Assembly (NCBI GenBank): GCA_003255025.1
Contig: QANY01003970.1
Location: 496,001-560,000, forward strand
Direction: 5' to 3'
Length of the DNA: 64,000 nt
DNA from: Datisca glomerata
Lineage: Eukaryota > Streptophyta > Magnoliopsida > Cucurbitales > Datiscaceae
Shown here: in pieces, positions 23,691 through 37,176 of the stretch
Layout of the letters: the number at the start of each line of letters is the position of its first letter
Position numbering within the stretch: position 1 is the stretch's first letter
The notes under the pieces: model-generated
The model's input: the letters and a program-made list of their open reading frames with translations, nothing else
The model's database searches: none
Told to the model about the DNA's origin: nothing
Translations under genes and position numbers: made by a program

Positions 23691-25500
23691 GATAGAGAGA
23701 GATTTTACTGACAAAAAATTCGGATATTAGAGTTTTTTATTAAAAAGTTTAAACTTTAAGATTTATTGCTTGCTTTATGGTGAAAGAGATTATTTTATTT
23801 TTATTTTTATTTTTATTTATATTAATTTTTCATAGAGAGAAGTGATCTAAATGAAAAAAAATTGTAATTATTCTTCACTAATTTAATAGTGTTAATACTG
23901 ATAATTATATTATCATATAAATATAAAATATTACAATTATATTTCTGTAATAAAATATAATTTAAAGGCATTACCAATGTGTTGTAATGTAAATAATACA
24001 TGTTTTGTATATATATGTACATTAAATAAAAAAATTATTGTCAATAATTTATATAAATAGGATCTAAAATTTAAAAGATTATAAATAAAAATATCATGCA
24101 ACATTCAGGAATATATGTCAATTATTTTTATCAACCAATTGACAAATAGATTTTCGAATACAGTTTTTACCCGTGTAAATAAATATTAACACTTGGTAAA
24201 AGCCAAAAAAACACACTTATTTACTGCAAAAGGATTTTGATTGGTATTGGATCTAACGGCATGTGCTTGTTTGGACTACTAATAGTAATAAGCGGCTTGA
24301 TTATAAACATTAAACAATTTAATTTTTTATTAAACAATTTATTACTAATATTATTTTTCACATTCCAATTTTTTAGAGAGTAGTCAGTTAAAAAATTAAA
24401 GGGCAACAAGTAAAAAAGTATAAAAATATTCGTTTTAGTATTACATCCGCATGGCCTATTATATGACATCCATGTCAATCCATTTCAGCAAGATAGAAAA
24501 GAAAATTGAAAGTTAATAGTTGATTCTTGTTAAAATAAAAATTAATTACTCAAAAAATTTGTGAAAGAAAATAGAATAAAAATGAACTTTGCTTTCTAAA
24601 ATAGTCGGGGAAAGAAAGCTATAACTCATTCAACGCTAGATTTAGTAGACACTTTCTATATTCGGAAAACGACATAAAACCCGGTTTAATGGTAAAGTTA
24701 AGCAATTTGTGTTCAAAAACCTTTTTTTTTTTGTAAAAATAACCAAATTTTTAAATTTTTTCACATGAAACAATCTTTGATTTTATCAATTTTTAATTAT
24801 TGGGCTAGTTACATAACCCCACACTTATATCGAGACTTTCAAGTTTATCATGTAAAATATATTCTAAAAGTAAGTTTAATTCTAACAAACATTTATATAA
24901 ACTCGAATTCATATCAGTGATGTAGTAAACATGAAATCGAGTCTTACAACTAAATCAATTGTTTTTCAGTTAGGTTAGTATGCATTGTCAAACTCTTAAT
25001 TTTCTTCACATTAATGAGTGTGTGAGTTCAAGGTAACATGAATGTCCTCACTCTACATAAAAATTTATATACATTTTTCATTGCTTCTTTTCAATTTGAC
25101 TATTTCGTTTACGATTAAAGCTTTTAAATTATACCTATATTTGTTTGATTCTTTGTTTCTTTTTCTAAGATTTTTTTTGGCCCAAAATAGAATGTCTTAG
25201 ACTGAGGATATGCAAGTTACAAGTGTAAAGACAAGCATCAAAGGTGGAGAAAAACCATTGCATTTGAAGGTAAATATTGTTAGTAATATCCAAAAACTGC
25301 AAATGAAACGACAGGTCGACATGTAGTCAAATTTAGAACAAAGCAAGAATTCCAGGCTGGAACTAAAGGAATGAAAATAACAAATTAAAGAGAGGTTTTT
25401 TTTTTGGTTGGTTTGGGTTGGGTCCTCCTTTGTAGGAAAAGGAGACACCATTTGGAGAAGGAAAATGAGTGAGTTCCCTTCTCTCATGGATTCTTCTTCT
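23691..25500. other. AT-rich intergenic DNA upstream of the PERK gene
   Basis: No gene, RNA or repeat is recognised. The last 300 bases or so probably contain the promoter of the PERK gene, but I see no convincing TATA box. Confidence 0.45.
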
Positions 25501-25562
25501 TCACAATGCAACTAATTTCTCCCTCTGTTTCCCTTGAGAAAATTTCTACATTCTTCATTCTG

Positions 25563-26075
25563 GTAATCTCTTTCTTCTCTCTCTGCATAAACTAAACCAA
25601 ATTCTTTCATTGTTGATCTCTAATTTGGTTAATTAGAAGTTTAAGATATGTGATTTTTCTAGAGTATCAAGATCGTGTGATATATTTCACTATCAAGCGT
25701 TTTCACTCTTTGTGAGGATGTTTTATGAATGGATCATTTCTCTTGAATGGATCAAATATGAGTTAACGTTTTCCCTTTTTTTATCGAGAAAGATGTTAAT
25801 GTTACGGGATTCAAAGAAAATGTGACCCAAACTCATGATTTATGAAGAAAAAAAATTATACGGAAACATGTATTGCTATAGTTTACGATTACACTTCAGT
25901 TCATTCAGATAAAATCTGCAAATATGACCATTTAAGCGAGAAGCCATCATGAGAGTAAATATGATCAATGGGTTTAATTATATGTATATAAGGATTAAGG
26001 ACTGAATTTTTTTTATTTTGTTTTATGTAAATTTGTTTCTTGTTTTTCTTAACTAATTTGTTGAATTTCTTTCAG
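25563..26075 (+). other. Candidate 5'-leader intron of the PERK gene
   Basis: A pyrimidine-rich leader segment ends at a good donor (ATTCTG then GTAATC at 25563) and a strong acceptor (TTTCTTTCAG) ends at 26075, about 100 bp before the start codon. Leader introns are common in plant receptor-kinase genes. The splice is inferred from motifs only. Confidence 0.45.
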
Positions 26076-26172
26076 GGGATACCAATATTTGAGACAGGGC
26101 AGCTCAGGTGGAAGTTTCCGGCATTATATAATTAGTCATTAATTAATTTTGCCGGAAGTTCATGACCTGAAA

Positions 26173-29100
26173 ATGGCATCGTCATCTGCGACGGCTCCGT
26201 CGCCAGACTCTCCGTCATCACCTGCTGCTCCACCTCCACCATCACCATCCAATTCATCATCTTCATCATCACCGCCACCGTCATCATCGCCGTCACCACC
26301 AGCACCACCGTCACCTACTCCGAAATCCTCCCCGTCGCCATCAGATTCTCCACCACCAAAATCATCCCCACCGAGCCCCCCCTCCGATGCCTCTCCTCCT
26401 CCACCTCCAAAATCAGCCACCGTCGCTTCTCCACCCCCTCCTCCACATTCCTCGGGAGCCTTCTCTCCTCCACCACCGCCTCAACAGAAATCGTCGCCTG
26501 CATCCACAACGCCGAACTCATCATCTCCATCTAGATCGTCACCATCGTCCTCTAACAACCTGCAGGTAACAGTAGGGGTGGCAGTTGGGGTGGGATTGTT
26601 GATTATTGTTATGGTTGTTATCATGGCAATGTGCACGAAGAAGAAGAAGAAGAAAAAGCGTGATAATATGCAGTACTACGGAGATTCTGGATATAGACCT
26701 CAAGGTAACAACCTTCATCCCATTCTTTATTGCATTTAATCGTTTATATTAATATTTTGTTGTTTAAAATATTTAAAATTTTAGATTATATACAAATTAT
26801 TTTATCAATTTATACAAATTAATCTTATTCTATTGATTTTAGATTATATGTATTATATTAAACTAACTTTTAAATACCTTACATATTAATACTTTTTATG
26901 TGAATATCTAATTATTCTATATAATATTATTTTATAGCTATTATTATTATTAAAAAAGTATGAAATTATATATTACGACTGAACAAAAGCTCAATATAAC
27001 TAATGTCATATGAGTACACAAGGGCGATAAATTTGTGTGAGGTAAAATTTTATAATTTTATAAATTTGAAGTGAGAAAATCATATATAATTTGTAAAATT
27101 TTAGAATATATATATATATATCAAGTGACAATTACTCCATTTGATACAACTAGTAGAAACGTACATCTGTTGCATGCAATAAGTATAATTTTATTGATTA
27201 ACTAGCAACGTAGAAAAAAGTTAAGCATATTTATTATTCTTTATTCTTTTATAAAGTAAGAGAGAATATACTAATTTTTAATATTTATGAAATTAAATTT
27301 ATATTGTATATTGAATTAAATAAAATATCAATCAAATTCTCTGGTTGAATAACATGAGATCCTCGTCAAAGAACTATGTCTTGCACATTATATATAAAAT
27401 GAGTCACCTAGTGACTCATTAGAAATGTTAGAATATAAAACTTAGATATTATATTTATTAGAAGTTTTGGTGCTAGAACATAATATACATAAAGTAAGAT
27501 ATGTTAAATTAAAAACTGTATGCTTGGAATTATATTATATAACGTTGTTTTTAAATGTTATAGAAAATGACTTTATTTGTCAATTTATCACATTTCTAAC
27601 AAATAATTATATCATTAATAAATTGTTAGAAAATATATTAATGTCTTCTTCAAATTCATTTATATAAATTTTCATATTGCTAATAACATAAATATTACAT
27701 AATATAAATTTTATAAATCAGTAATAAAAACATATGGATAATTATTAAAATAGTTATTTTGTGTATATAAAAAAATTATAGAATTAGTCTTTGCCGATAT
27801 TATTCACTTTTCTAATTACACAATATTATTACACATTTTTAATTTATAAATTATTTATAAAATTTATTATGTAAATAAAAAAACAAAAAATCAGTGAAAT
27901 ATCTAATTTGATTATATTTTAACGAGCTTTCGATGAAAAGGGAAAATTAAAAGAGTTTCTTCTTTTAAGCCCTAATATATAGTATATAGATATAGGTGGG
28001 TCGGCCATGTGAGTTCATGATCAATTGGGAAAGAGAAGAGAATTGTATTCAATTAAATTTACAATATTTAGTTCTGAATTGACTTTTGCTTGAACAAATG
28101 TGCAGGTGGTGAATATTACAATAGTAATCCACAGCAACCAAATTGGCACAATAATGGTTATCAGCCACCAGTTTCAGCAGGCTCGCCTGGCGGCGGCGGC
28201 CCCCCCTGGCCCATGCCAAGCAGCGGCGAAATGAGTTCAAATTTCTCAGGTCCACACCAAGCCCCATTGCCGCCTCCCTCCCCAAGCATTGCCTTTGGTT
28301 TCAATAACAGCACCTTTACCTACGACGAGCTAGCGGCGGCCACAGGCGGGTTTGCTCAGGAAAATTTGTTGGGCCAGGGAGGGTTTGGTTATGTACATAA
28401 AGGGGTGTTGCCTAATGGGAAGGAAATCGCTGTGAAGAGTTTAAAGACGGGAAGTGGGCAGGGAGAGAGGGAGTTCATGGCTGAGGTTGAAATAATTAGC
28501 AGAGTTCATCATCGTCACCTTGTTTCGCTTGAAGGTTATTGCATTGTTGGTGCTCAGAGGTTGTTGGTTTATGAATTTGTTCCAAACAAGACTTTGGAAT
28601 ATCATCTCCATGGTGAGCCTTTTAGTTTTTATCTGTTCTACCTTTATATCTTACCTATATTGGTTAAAAATTAATTCAAATGATTAAATTCGCATTATGT
28701 CGTGCTTTGAAAATTGGTGAATCTATTATCTATATACGGGACCTCAGCCTCTGCCTTGAAGGTAAACTTGATTATCGAGCTTAACCATTACCATCAAGTT
28801 AAGTGACAATATTTGTTGGACTTTTATAGTCTGAGGATGACTTTGAGGTAATATGGTTTGATAAGGTTAGGATGGGTCTTATCATGTCACTTCAACGACA
28901 TGATCTCTTTAATGGGCTTAAGATGCGGCTCTTTCCTAAATGATGATCTATTGACCCAGTCCATGGCATTGACAATCAAAGTTGTCAACTTTAAGGAGGG
29001 TCATCCCTTCCTCATAGGGGATTCACTCGTAAACCCATCACACACAACATCATACCACTGCCACACCAAGAGAGGCTCACATACCTATCTTCCTCCTCCT

Positions 29101-29446
29101 TGGCCAGTACCCCAAGAGATGCCCTCACCAGCGGTTGTCACTGTCTAGACCCATTGGGTTGCTCATCCTTTCCTTCGAGCTAGTCCACACCTCTTCCTCT
29201 CATACTCTCTTACAAGCATAAACAGAATCTATCTCATTGTCACTTAATTTTGTACGGAGAGAACGATGGTTAATGCAGAGGTCGAACACCCAGGACGTCC
29301 TACTCTAATAGTATGTAAACCACCGGATCACAAATCCAATTTGATTGCATTGCAGGAAAGGGTCTTCCAACAATGGATTGGCCAACTAGACTTCGCATAG
29401 CAACAGGTGCTGCCAAAGGTCTTGCATATCTTCACGAAGACTGTAA

Positions 29447-29512
<66 letters not shown>

Positions 29513-30752
29513 CTTCTCTGTCTCTGTCTTTCTTATAGTCATATGCTCTAATTGGATAAACAAGTGCAGGCCATCCTCGGATCATCCATCGTGATATCAA
29601 ATCTGCGAATATCCTCCTAGACTTCAACTTTGAAGCAATGGTAATGTGCAGATGAAAAACACTTGTGTTTTGAACATACATCACTATAATGGCTTGCCTT
29701 CAAGCTAATCAGATTTCCTCGTTGCTTCTGATTCAGGTGGCTGATTTTGGATTAGCGAAGCTTTCTTCTGATAACTATACTCATGTCTCTACTCGAGTTA
29801 TGGGAACATTCGGGTAAGCCGGATATAGTCTCTAGTTTTTAAGCTATATCATGCACCTTTTAAACTTTGATAAAAAGACTCTTGATTTTCAAAACTGCCC
29901 AATTTAATTTGCAGACTTTTAAATTGGTCTAAAACGTTCAATTTAATTTTTAAAACCTCTTGATACCGTTAAGACGAATGAACTTAGATATTACTTGCAT
30001 GATCTTTCGTATGTTTACGCAGATATTTGGCTCCGGAATACGCGTCAAGTGGCAAGTTGACGGAGAAATCTGACATTTTTTCATTTGGTGTTATGCTCTT
30101 GGAACTCATAACCGGGAAACGGGCGGTGGATCCTACTAATACAATGGACGATAGCTTAGTAGATTGGGTTTGTACATTCTTTTTCTGTAAATACTCCCTA
30201 TTTCTACTCATTTACGTGATATAATAATGCCGATGTCTGGTTTGAATGTTACAGGCTCGACCTCTACTGAGTAAGGCATTGGAAAATGGAACCTACGAAG
30301 GGCTGGTCGATTTTCGATTAGAAAACAACTATAACCCTCCTGAGATGGTACGCATGGTAGCCTGTGCTGCTGCTAGCATTCGTCATTCTGCCAGAAAGCG
30401 GCCGAGAATGAGCCAGGTACATGATGTTATTCTAAGACGTCATTTAATCAATTAAAACTTAATTTATAACTTGACCGTTCTAGAATTATTCATTTTGAGC
30501 ATGATTACGGTTAAACAACAGATTGTACGGGCACTAGAAGGCGTAGTAGCACTCGAAGATTTAAACGAGGGGATGAGGCCTAACCAGAACTCAATCTTTA
30601 GCTCAAATAGCAGCTCGGACTATGATGCAAATGCATACACAGTTGATGTGAAGAATTTTAAAAAGACGGGGTTGTCAAGCCAAGATAGCGGCGAGCATGG
30701 AACTTCCAGTAATGATTCGCGCGAGATCGTAAACTCGGAGAACCAAAAGTAA
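26173..30752 (+). CDS. Proline-rich extensin-like receptor kinase (PERK family)
   Basis: Eight exons: 26173-26704, 28106-28612, 29356-29442, 29570-29640, 29737-29813, 30023-30167, 30255-30416, 30522-30752. All junctions are GT-AG and keep frame, giving 603 aa. Residues 1-130 are a Pro/Ser-rich extracellular region without a clear signal peptide. About 132-154 is one transmembrane helix followed by a Lys run. The kinase follows: glycine loop [11 protein letters not shown] (~267), Lys288, catalytic [14 protein letters not shown] (Asp384), DFGLAK (Asp402), [16 protein letters not shown] and [15 protein letters not shown]. It is an RD kinase with every core residue present, so probably active at the plasma membrane as a wall-associated sensor. 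The tail is Ser/Asn-rich. It is closest in layout to the PERK4-7 group. The ATG at 26173 is the first good start; the frame is also open upstream from a TTG. Intron 1 is 1.4 kb and very AT-rich; intron 2 holds about 600 bp of GC-richer sequence of unknown origin. Confidence 0.93.
29449..29511. repeat. (CT)n microsatellite in PERK intron 3
   Basis: About 31 uninterrupted CT units begin six bases after the exon-3 donor (GTAAGT) and fill half of a 127-bp intron. A long pyrimidine run next to a donor rather than an acceptor is unusual and likely to be polymorphic. Confidence 0.95.
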
Positions 30753-31812
30753 ACCATTCAAGGAATTCTATCGCAGATGGAATATGAAAGGCTTGATATA
30801 TCTCTAGCCATCATACATATAAACAACAAAATTAACAAAAAGAAGAAAGTGGAAAAAAATTAAGATTTTAGTTCTACACTATTTGAGATTTGTGTTTAAT
30901 CTTAATTCATTGGATTTAAGGCTTTGGTGCCAATTGCTAAATTATATGCTGAAAATATCATCAGATTTTCAATTTTTTTTCTGTTCTATATTCTTTTCTA
31001 CTTTATGAATTGTAAAATTGGAGAAATGTAAATTTCCGCTGTGGATGAAATCTAGCATTCTGTTGCTATGCAACTAAAGTTGGTAAGAATAACTTTGGAA
31101 TCGATTTTTTTAATGTTACTTGATAATCTAAGTATAATTAATAAACAAAATCCTTTTCTCCATTGTTATAAATTCTAAACCATTTATGTAGAGCAATTTT
31201 AGTATTGGTGGAATTATCACTCGAATTCATGACATTTCAGGTATGAGTGGAGAAACATCCCATCTTAGACTTGTCCTGGAATACCAACCCTTAGAAAATG
31301 GTCCTAGGGGGTATTTGGATGGAGAATGAGGAGGAGGCGCTTCACACTCCAAGTGCGATGAGGACACCACCAATAGTCTAAGAAAGGAGCCCGAAATCAC
31401 CACTGCTAGTCTTTACTCTGCCGGAGTAATTGACATGATGAAGAAGCAAGATCAACTACAGTCACGACGACCAAAGCTCCAATAAACCCAGCGATTGGAC
31501 GAGCTGGGGATCAGGAAAACTCTCACAGTTCTACAGTTACTCTGTTAAACTCTTTAGAGGGTACGTGGGCAGACCATAAATTGTAAATGAACCAAACAAA
31601 ACCAAAACGTGTTTCGGTTTCGGTTTGGTTATACCAGTCAGGTCCCAATGTCGAAAAAACATTCTACAAAATTTCAACCACAAAATTTCAACATAATTAA
31701 CGGTCTTCGAGTAAAATTATAGCATGAAACTAAAAAACACATCATGAAAAAACATGTGGTATAAAACTAAAGTTTTGGTTCGGTATAGAATAAAAAATAA
31801 TAAAATTTTATC

Positions 31813-32770
31813 TGACGCCCCGTGTAGTTTGTTTAAATGACACGAACATCTTTTTAATTTAAAAAATGAGACATACCTCCCTTCATGTTAGGTTTCGCTA
31901 AAAAAACTAAGAACTGTTAAATTTCAAATTAGCATCGTTTAAATAATAAGAAAATATCAAAACTACACCTCATTTTATTCTTAATTTTGAAAACATTAAA
32001 AATCAATTTCTTTTATTATCAAATTAGATTCACCTAAACTATAAAGAATCTGGGTCGACTTATGTTTCGGGTTCGAAAATTAATTGGATCGACTGTTTAT
32101 AGGCATAATCTTATCATTATATACATAAACTAACAAAATTTTAATAGAATGGACTTATATGTCATTTTTCAAACTATATGAGTGTCTATGTCATTAGGCA
32201 AACCACATTAAGTGTCAGAATTGTTTTTCTTGAACCAGACCAAACTGAACGAAATTGAAAACAACTAAAGAATTGGTTGAACTGATGATTTTTCGTTGAT
32301 CAATTCAGACAAAACTGTAAACCCCTGATGTGAATTCGGCGAGTTTAATTGTTTTTCAGTTATTTATTCCATTCATGATAAAATTGGTTGTTCGTTGTTC
32401 AAGAATTGTTGTTTAGGCAGCTCATATCATTCATACATAATGTTTTGATCTAAGATCTTGAACACTATACATTAAAAAAATGGGAAAGTACACTGACATC
32501 CCACGTAGTTTGCTTAAAAGACACATACACCTTTTCTATTTTGAAAAATGACTCAGACCTCCCTTATTTTTGCTCTTAGTTACAAAAAAATCTAACATCA
32601 TTAAATTACATAATCACAGAGTTTAATTGTCTTATAATACCAAATTTACCACTCTTCTCAATTCTCAAAACTAAAAATGATTTTTTTTTCTGGCACCCGC
32701 TATAGTTTACTTAAAAGACATTAACATCTCTTCTAGTTTGAAAAAAGACAAATAAAACATCCTTGATCTA
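31813..32770. repeat. Three dispersed copies of a segment about 80 bp long
   Basis: Copies at about 31813-31885, 32492-32570 and 32690-32770 share, in the same order, a TAGTTT(G/A)(C/T)TTAAA block, an (A/G)ACAC..ACATCT-like block and a TTGAAAAA..GAC block followed by CCTCCCT or CATCCTT. All are in the same orientation. They are parts of an old repeat family, not further identified. Confidence 0.5.
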
Positions 32771-34099
32771 CCAAACTTGTGTTGTTTTTAGGGTGAAATA
32801 ACTAAAACGTCCTTGATAGACCAAACTTGTGATACACACTCACAATACCCGACCCAACATATTACACGAACCCAAACAAAAGACTAAAATTAAAAGGGAT
32901 ACATTGTAATTATTCAATTTAAAGAAAGTCCTAGACGCCCAAGCTGGTTGCTCCAATGCTAACTCCATGTGGTCAGAAGCGGTGACAACATAAGTATTGA
33001 ATATACAAAAGGGAAGAGTGGTCAAAACAAAAACATAGTATTTGGGGGATGTAGATAAGGTGTTTAATTTGGTGGATTTACCGAAGGATGTAATAGGTGT
33101 TTAGGGATAAGATGTAAGTTTTGGGAAAGATGAAACATAAAAATCCGAACCCTCTTAAGGCTTATTATTATAACAGAGATGAAAAGCTTATGATTTTTCA
33201 TTACATGTCCATGAAGAGCTTATATATCCCTTCTTCATGGTGATTTTATTGTAACAAAATGATTATTCAATTCAAATATAGTTCACCTTCGCTCGTTGAA
33301 AAGAAAATGACAGAAAAAGTAGCAAACAAAAGATAAAATAAAAAAATAAGATAGCGGATTCGTGTATTATTATTACACCCCAAAACCCCCAGTTTAATTT
33401 CATATGAAAACTATGACATTACAAGATGTGAGAATTATATACCTGCAAAATCATCTCCTCAAATGGGAGAAGACAAAACATCGAGTTATAATAAACTTGG
33501 AATGAATTAAGAATATAGTTCAATGTAGATTAAAAAAGAAAGAAAAAATACTCTAACATCCTCAGTAGTGCTTAAAAAACAAAAACACACATTTCAGTCA
33601 ACATGTTTGGTCAACGATGTTTTGGTCATTATACTATAAAACTAACACATCGACTAAAAAAAAATTTTAAGTAGAAGAAGTGTTTATGTCTGTTAAGTGA
33701 AATACATAGGTGGTCATAGTACATTCTTATAAAAAAAATGCTATTTTTTTTTAATTTTCTATGGATTTGAGATCCAAATATACCACTATAAAATATTTGT
33801 GCGGCTTGTTTTGCGTTTCCAAATTATAGGAAAGTATTTGATTATCCACAAAGCATGTTGAGACCAGACCACATTGGAGTTTGGACAGCATGGCCATTTT
33901 CATTATTTAACATTAACAAACATCGTTTCTGCTGTCAAAAAAACAACGTTTCTGCTTTAAATTTTAATATCATGCAAATTCAATGGATTTATATACACAA
34001 TAATTGATCTAAATTCTTTACTAAAAAAAACTCATAAAGGTGTCACAACTTTAATACTTTTAGAGTATTAAAAACTATTTGTTCCAACTAGTCGAAAAG

Positions 34100-34116
34100 C
34101 ACGTGCGGCGCACGTG
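34100..34116. repeat. 17-bp palindrome with two G-boxes
   Basis: CACGTGC and GCACGTG flank a GGC centre. The arms each contain CACGTG. It is probably the end of a decayed repeat just left of the copia element at 34373, rather than a functional bZIP site, since no gene lies next to it. Confidence 0.5.
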
Positions 34117-34372
34117 TTGAAGTATTTTAAATTATATACGATAAATTTTAAAATGAGTATTAACATTAAAATAAATACAGTAGCTTTTATAATCTAAATC
34201 TAAAAAAAATAATAACAATGATAATTTTTTCATATTTATAAAATTAAACTAATGTAAATAAAAGAAAATTTAAATAGGTCGTGCATCCCCTGAAAATAAT
34301 ATATTTATAATAAAACTAATACAAATAAATAAAAATTTCAATAAGATGTGCATCATATCGAGATGATAAATT

Positions 34373-37175
34373 TGTTGGAAATGCGGCGGAAGCGTGGAGC
34401 TTTTAAAATATTTATTAAAAATGAATATTTTTTTATAAAAGAAAATAAACGCGACGCAACGGTTTTCAAAATAAAAACTTTTATTGAAAACTATTTTTCA
34501 ATCGGACCTATTATATATTTATGTATTAAATTGAACATATAAATGGATATCGAATATATACCTCTTGTAGTGTAATCAAGATTCGTAAACCAACGATCTT
34601 TCGTTCCCACGAACAACGAATTTCAAGATCCACATCAAGATTTTTCAAGTCAATCCTCAAACACACTAGGACGTGTGGGCACGTAAAATATAGTAAGAAT
34701 ATTTTTTTGTCTCTAGATATGCTCAACACATGAGATCTAGAGATTTTCGTAGAATGAATAATTTTGTGAGCTAATCTCTGGTAGAATATACCAGATTTTT
34801 AGGGACATACACAAAATAATAATTAATCATAAAATAACCATTACAGTGGGACCCACTGCAACTGTGCACAACTGCAGTGTCGTGCCGTGAGGTATCACAG
34901 CGTCCACGACACATTGCACTACAGTAGTCCATGTCAATTTCTGATTCTCAATCAGTGATTGACATGTGACGGTCCAACATGTCATGTGATAATTTCTGTA
35001 AATTATTTATTTATTTTACAAATAACAGATTTAGTTTATTCATATTTTAAATTATTATCTAATAATAATTTAATATTATTTAATTTTATAAATTAGATAT
35101 AATGTTTAGCTTATCGATAATTAGAAAATTAATCAATATAATTATTAATATATAATTTTCAAAAATTAATATAAATAATTTAATTAATTAATTACTCACA
35201 AATATTTATCTCATAATTATGTACTTTGCCCCAGAAATAGAATTCCTTTATCAAATTAGTCATTTTCTCATATCCTGAAATATGGATCGGTTTTAAAATT
35301 AAACAAAAATAGATTTAACTTACTTAATCATATTAAATCATTTAAAATCAATTTTAGTTTGATCATGCATATACAATATTAAAACGATAGATTAAAGGAA
35401 AATAATTTTTCACATTTACTCTGTATCGGAGAATTTATGAACTGGTGGAACTCTCTCAAACGTTCTTCGTATTCTTCAAACTTTAAAATCAAAATCATGA
35501 ACTTGATCTTTCACAAATGATTTTCGAATTAGTCCACCAATAACCATTTGTTAATTTCAGAAATATATTTTAGAAGAATTTTACATAGGAATTTGAGTGT
35601 TGGCTCTCAAAACGATAGAATAAGAAAAATCAAATATTCCTTCTTCAAATTAATTTCGGTGGCAACAATAGTGAGTGGAGAAAACATTTTTCTCTTCCTT
35701 TTGTGTGTTGATTACAACAATTGTATCTTATCATCATTATCTCTTTGTAATCAAATTGCTATTAGATATTTATCAAAATGTTGTTTTTGGTATTTATAAA
35801 TATACCCATATATTATAAAATTTTCAAAAATTCTCCTAATTATCTCTTATTGCCGAAAATTATATTATCTCCTAGAGTTTTAGTTGTATCAAAATTTATC
35901 AATCCAATTGATAAATATAATTGATCATTATCAATTAATTAATTAGTTTATTTTATTTAACTAATTATCTAATAATTAAAAAATAATGAATAATTAATTC
36001 AATACAACAATTACACTTAACTAATTTAAATGGCATCACCTATCACATATAGGTGTATGAAATATGACTTGGCACCAAAACACATTTTGGTCCAACTTAG
36101 TTTGTTTTTCTATTCCTGTTCTCTGAGTTAAATCTGAGACCGAATGGACCCACATGAACAATACTTAGGATTCAAATACTTGGCGAATTTATCTTCATAA
36201 ATTCTCGACCTATTTAATCTTGACATCGTACGACTCCATTATAGGTTCGATACTAAATCAACTATCGATTCATGCGCGCTACATTTTCTGTTGGTGTAAA
36301 TACTCTATTTATTTTCACGATCCACATAATATTTTAACACAATACCCATCGTGAATATCATTAACAATAGCAGAATGTAAAATTACCGCTTTATCCCTCT
36401 AGTTATTATTTTCTTAACTCATTTTATTATCTATGAATAAGAAAGACATTATAATAAATTGTCATGTAAAATTCACAAGTCTTATTCAATAACTCAATAC
36501 ATCAAATTCTTGGCCAAGTTAATTTATTCACACACCATTACTAAAGCATAAGGTGATGTTGTTGCTTTTACAATCCAACCACGAATTTTCTATTCTGTGA
36601 ATCACGCAACTCCTACTTAATTAAATTACAATCCCAACAGCTGAGATATTGCCCGTCAATTCGAACTCACTCATTTGACATATCAAATATTGTAACTAGC
36701 CAAGTCAAGTTACGTATTCACCTCAGAATTAAGGTAATTACGAAAATATCATTAATGTGTAACAATTAGATTTAGAGCTAGTTAAACGATTTTGGGCTCG
36801 AAACTAATTTGTCATTGGTATATTCAACATGTTCATAGCGTGTCTATGTTAACCATTTGAGTCTCCACTCTTATGCCCCAAGACTGACATCCAACGGTTC
36901 AACCTAACAGTCTTAATCAGATTCAATTGCCCAGCCGATCCTATGATTGCGAATATCGTCCTAAACTATTTTAGAAGAGTTCGTCTGGAGACGCTTCTGT
37001 CTTCACTCTTCTTTCATTGACAATAGTTCAGGGAATTGAGTAATTTATAAACACGCTTTAATTTAAAATAAAACTTTAAATTTATTCATAAAAAATTCAG
37101 TAATACAAATGTCTGAGAAATAACTAAATACAAATAAATAGTTATTACATGCTACTTTATGGACATATTTCAACA
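34373..37175 (-). repeat. Copia-2 left (3') LTR, about 2.8 kb
   Basis: It runs from TGTTGGAAATGCGG to GGACATATTTCAACA. The stretch from about 35660 to the end matches 42400-43762 closely (shared TTTTCTCTTCCTTTTGTGTG and ATTGATCATTATCAATTAAT). The first 450 bp matches 9714-10160. The length is unusual for a copia LTR and may include an insertion. Confidence 0.75.
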
Positions 37176-37176
37176 A

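Larger units (their letters stand above)
30753..34372. other. Intergenic DNA downstream of PERK, mostly unclassified
   Basis: About the first 300 bases are probably the PERK 3' untranslated region. The rest is AT-rich and holds the dispersed copies noted at 31813-32770 and the small palindrome at 34100. A GC-richer patch near 31270-31560 has no recognisable coding frame. Confidence 0.4.

Noticed and set aside
26149..26172. Eight extra N-terminal residues for PERK
   Set aside because: They depend on a TTG start. The ATG at 26173 is the first proper start and suits the family.
26132..26569. Open frames on both strands overlapping PERK exon 1
   Set aside because: They are other-frame readings of the Pro/Ser-rich repeats (poly-Gly/Asp or Met/Val-rich), with no recognisable domain.
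34100..34116. G-box palindrome as a real promoter element
   Set aside because: No gene starts nearby; the site lies in repeat-like DNA next to a retrotransposon.
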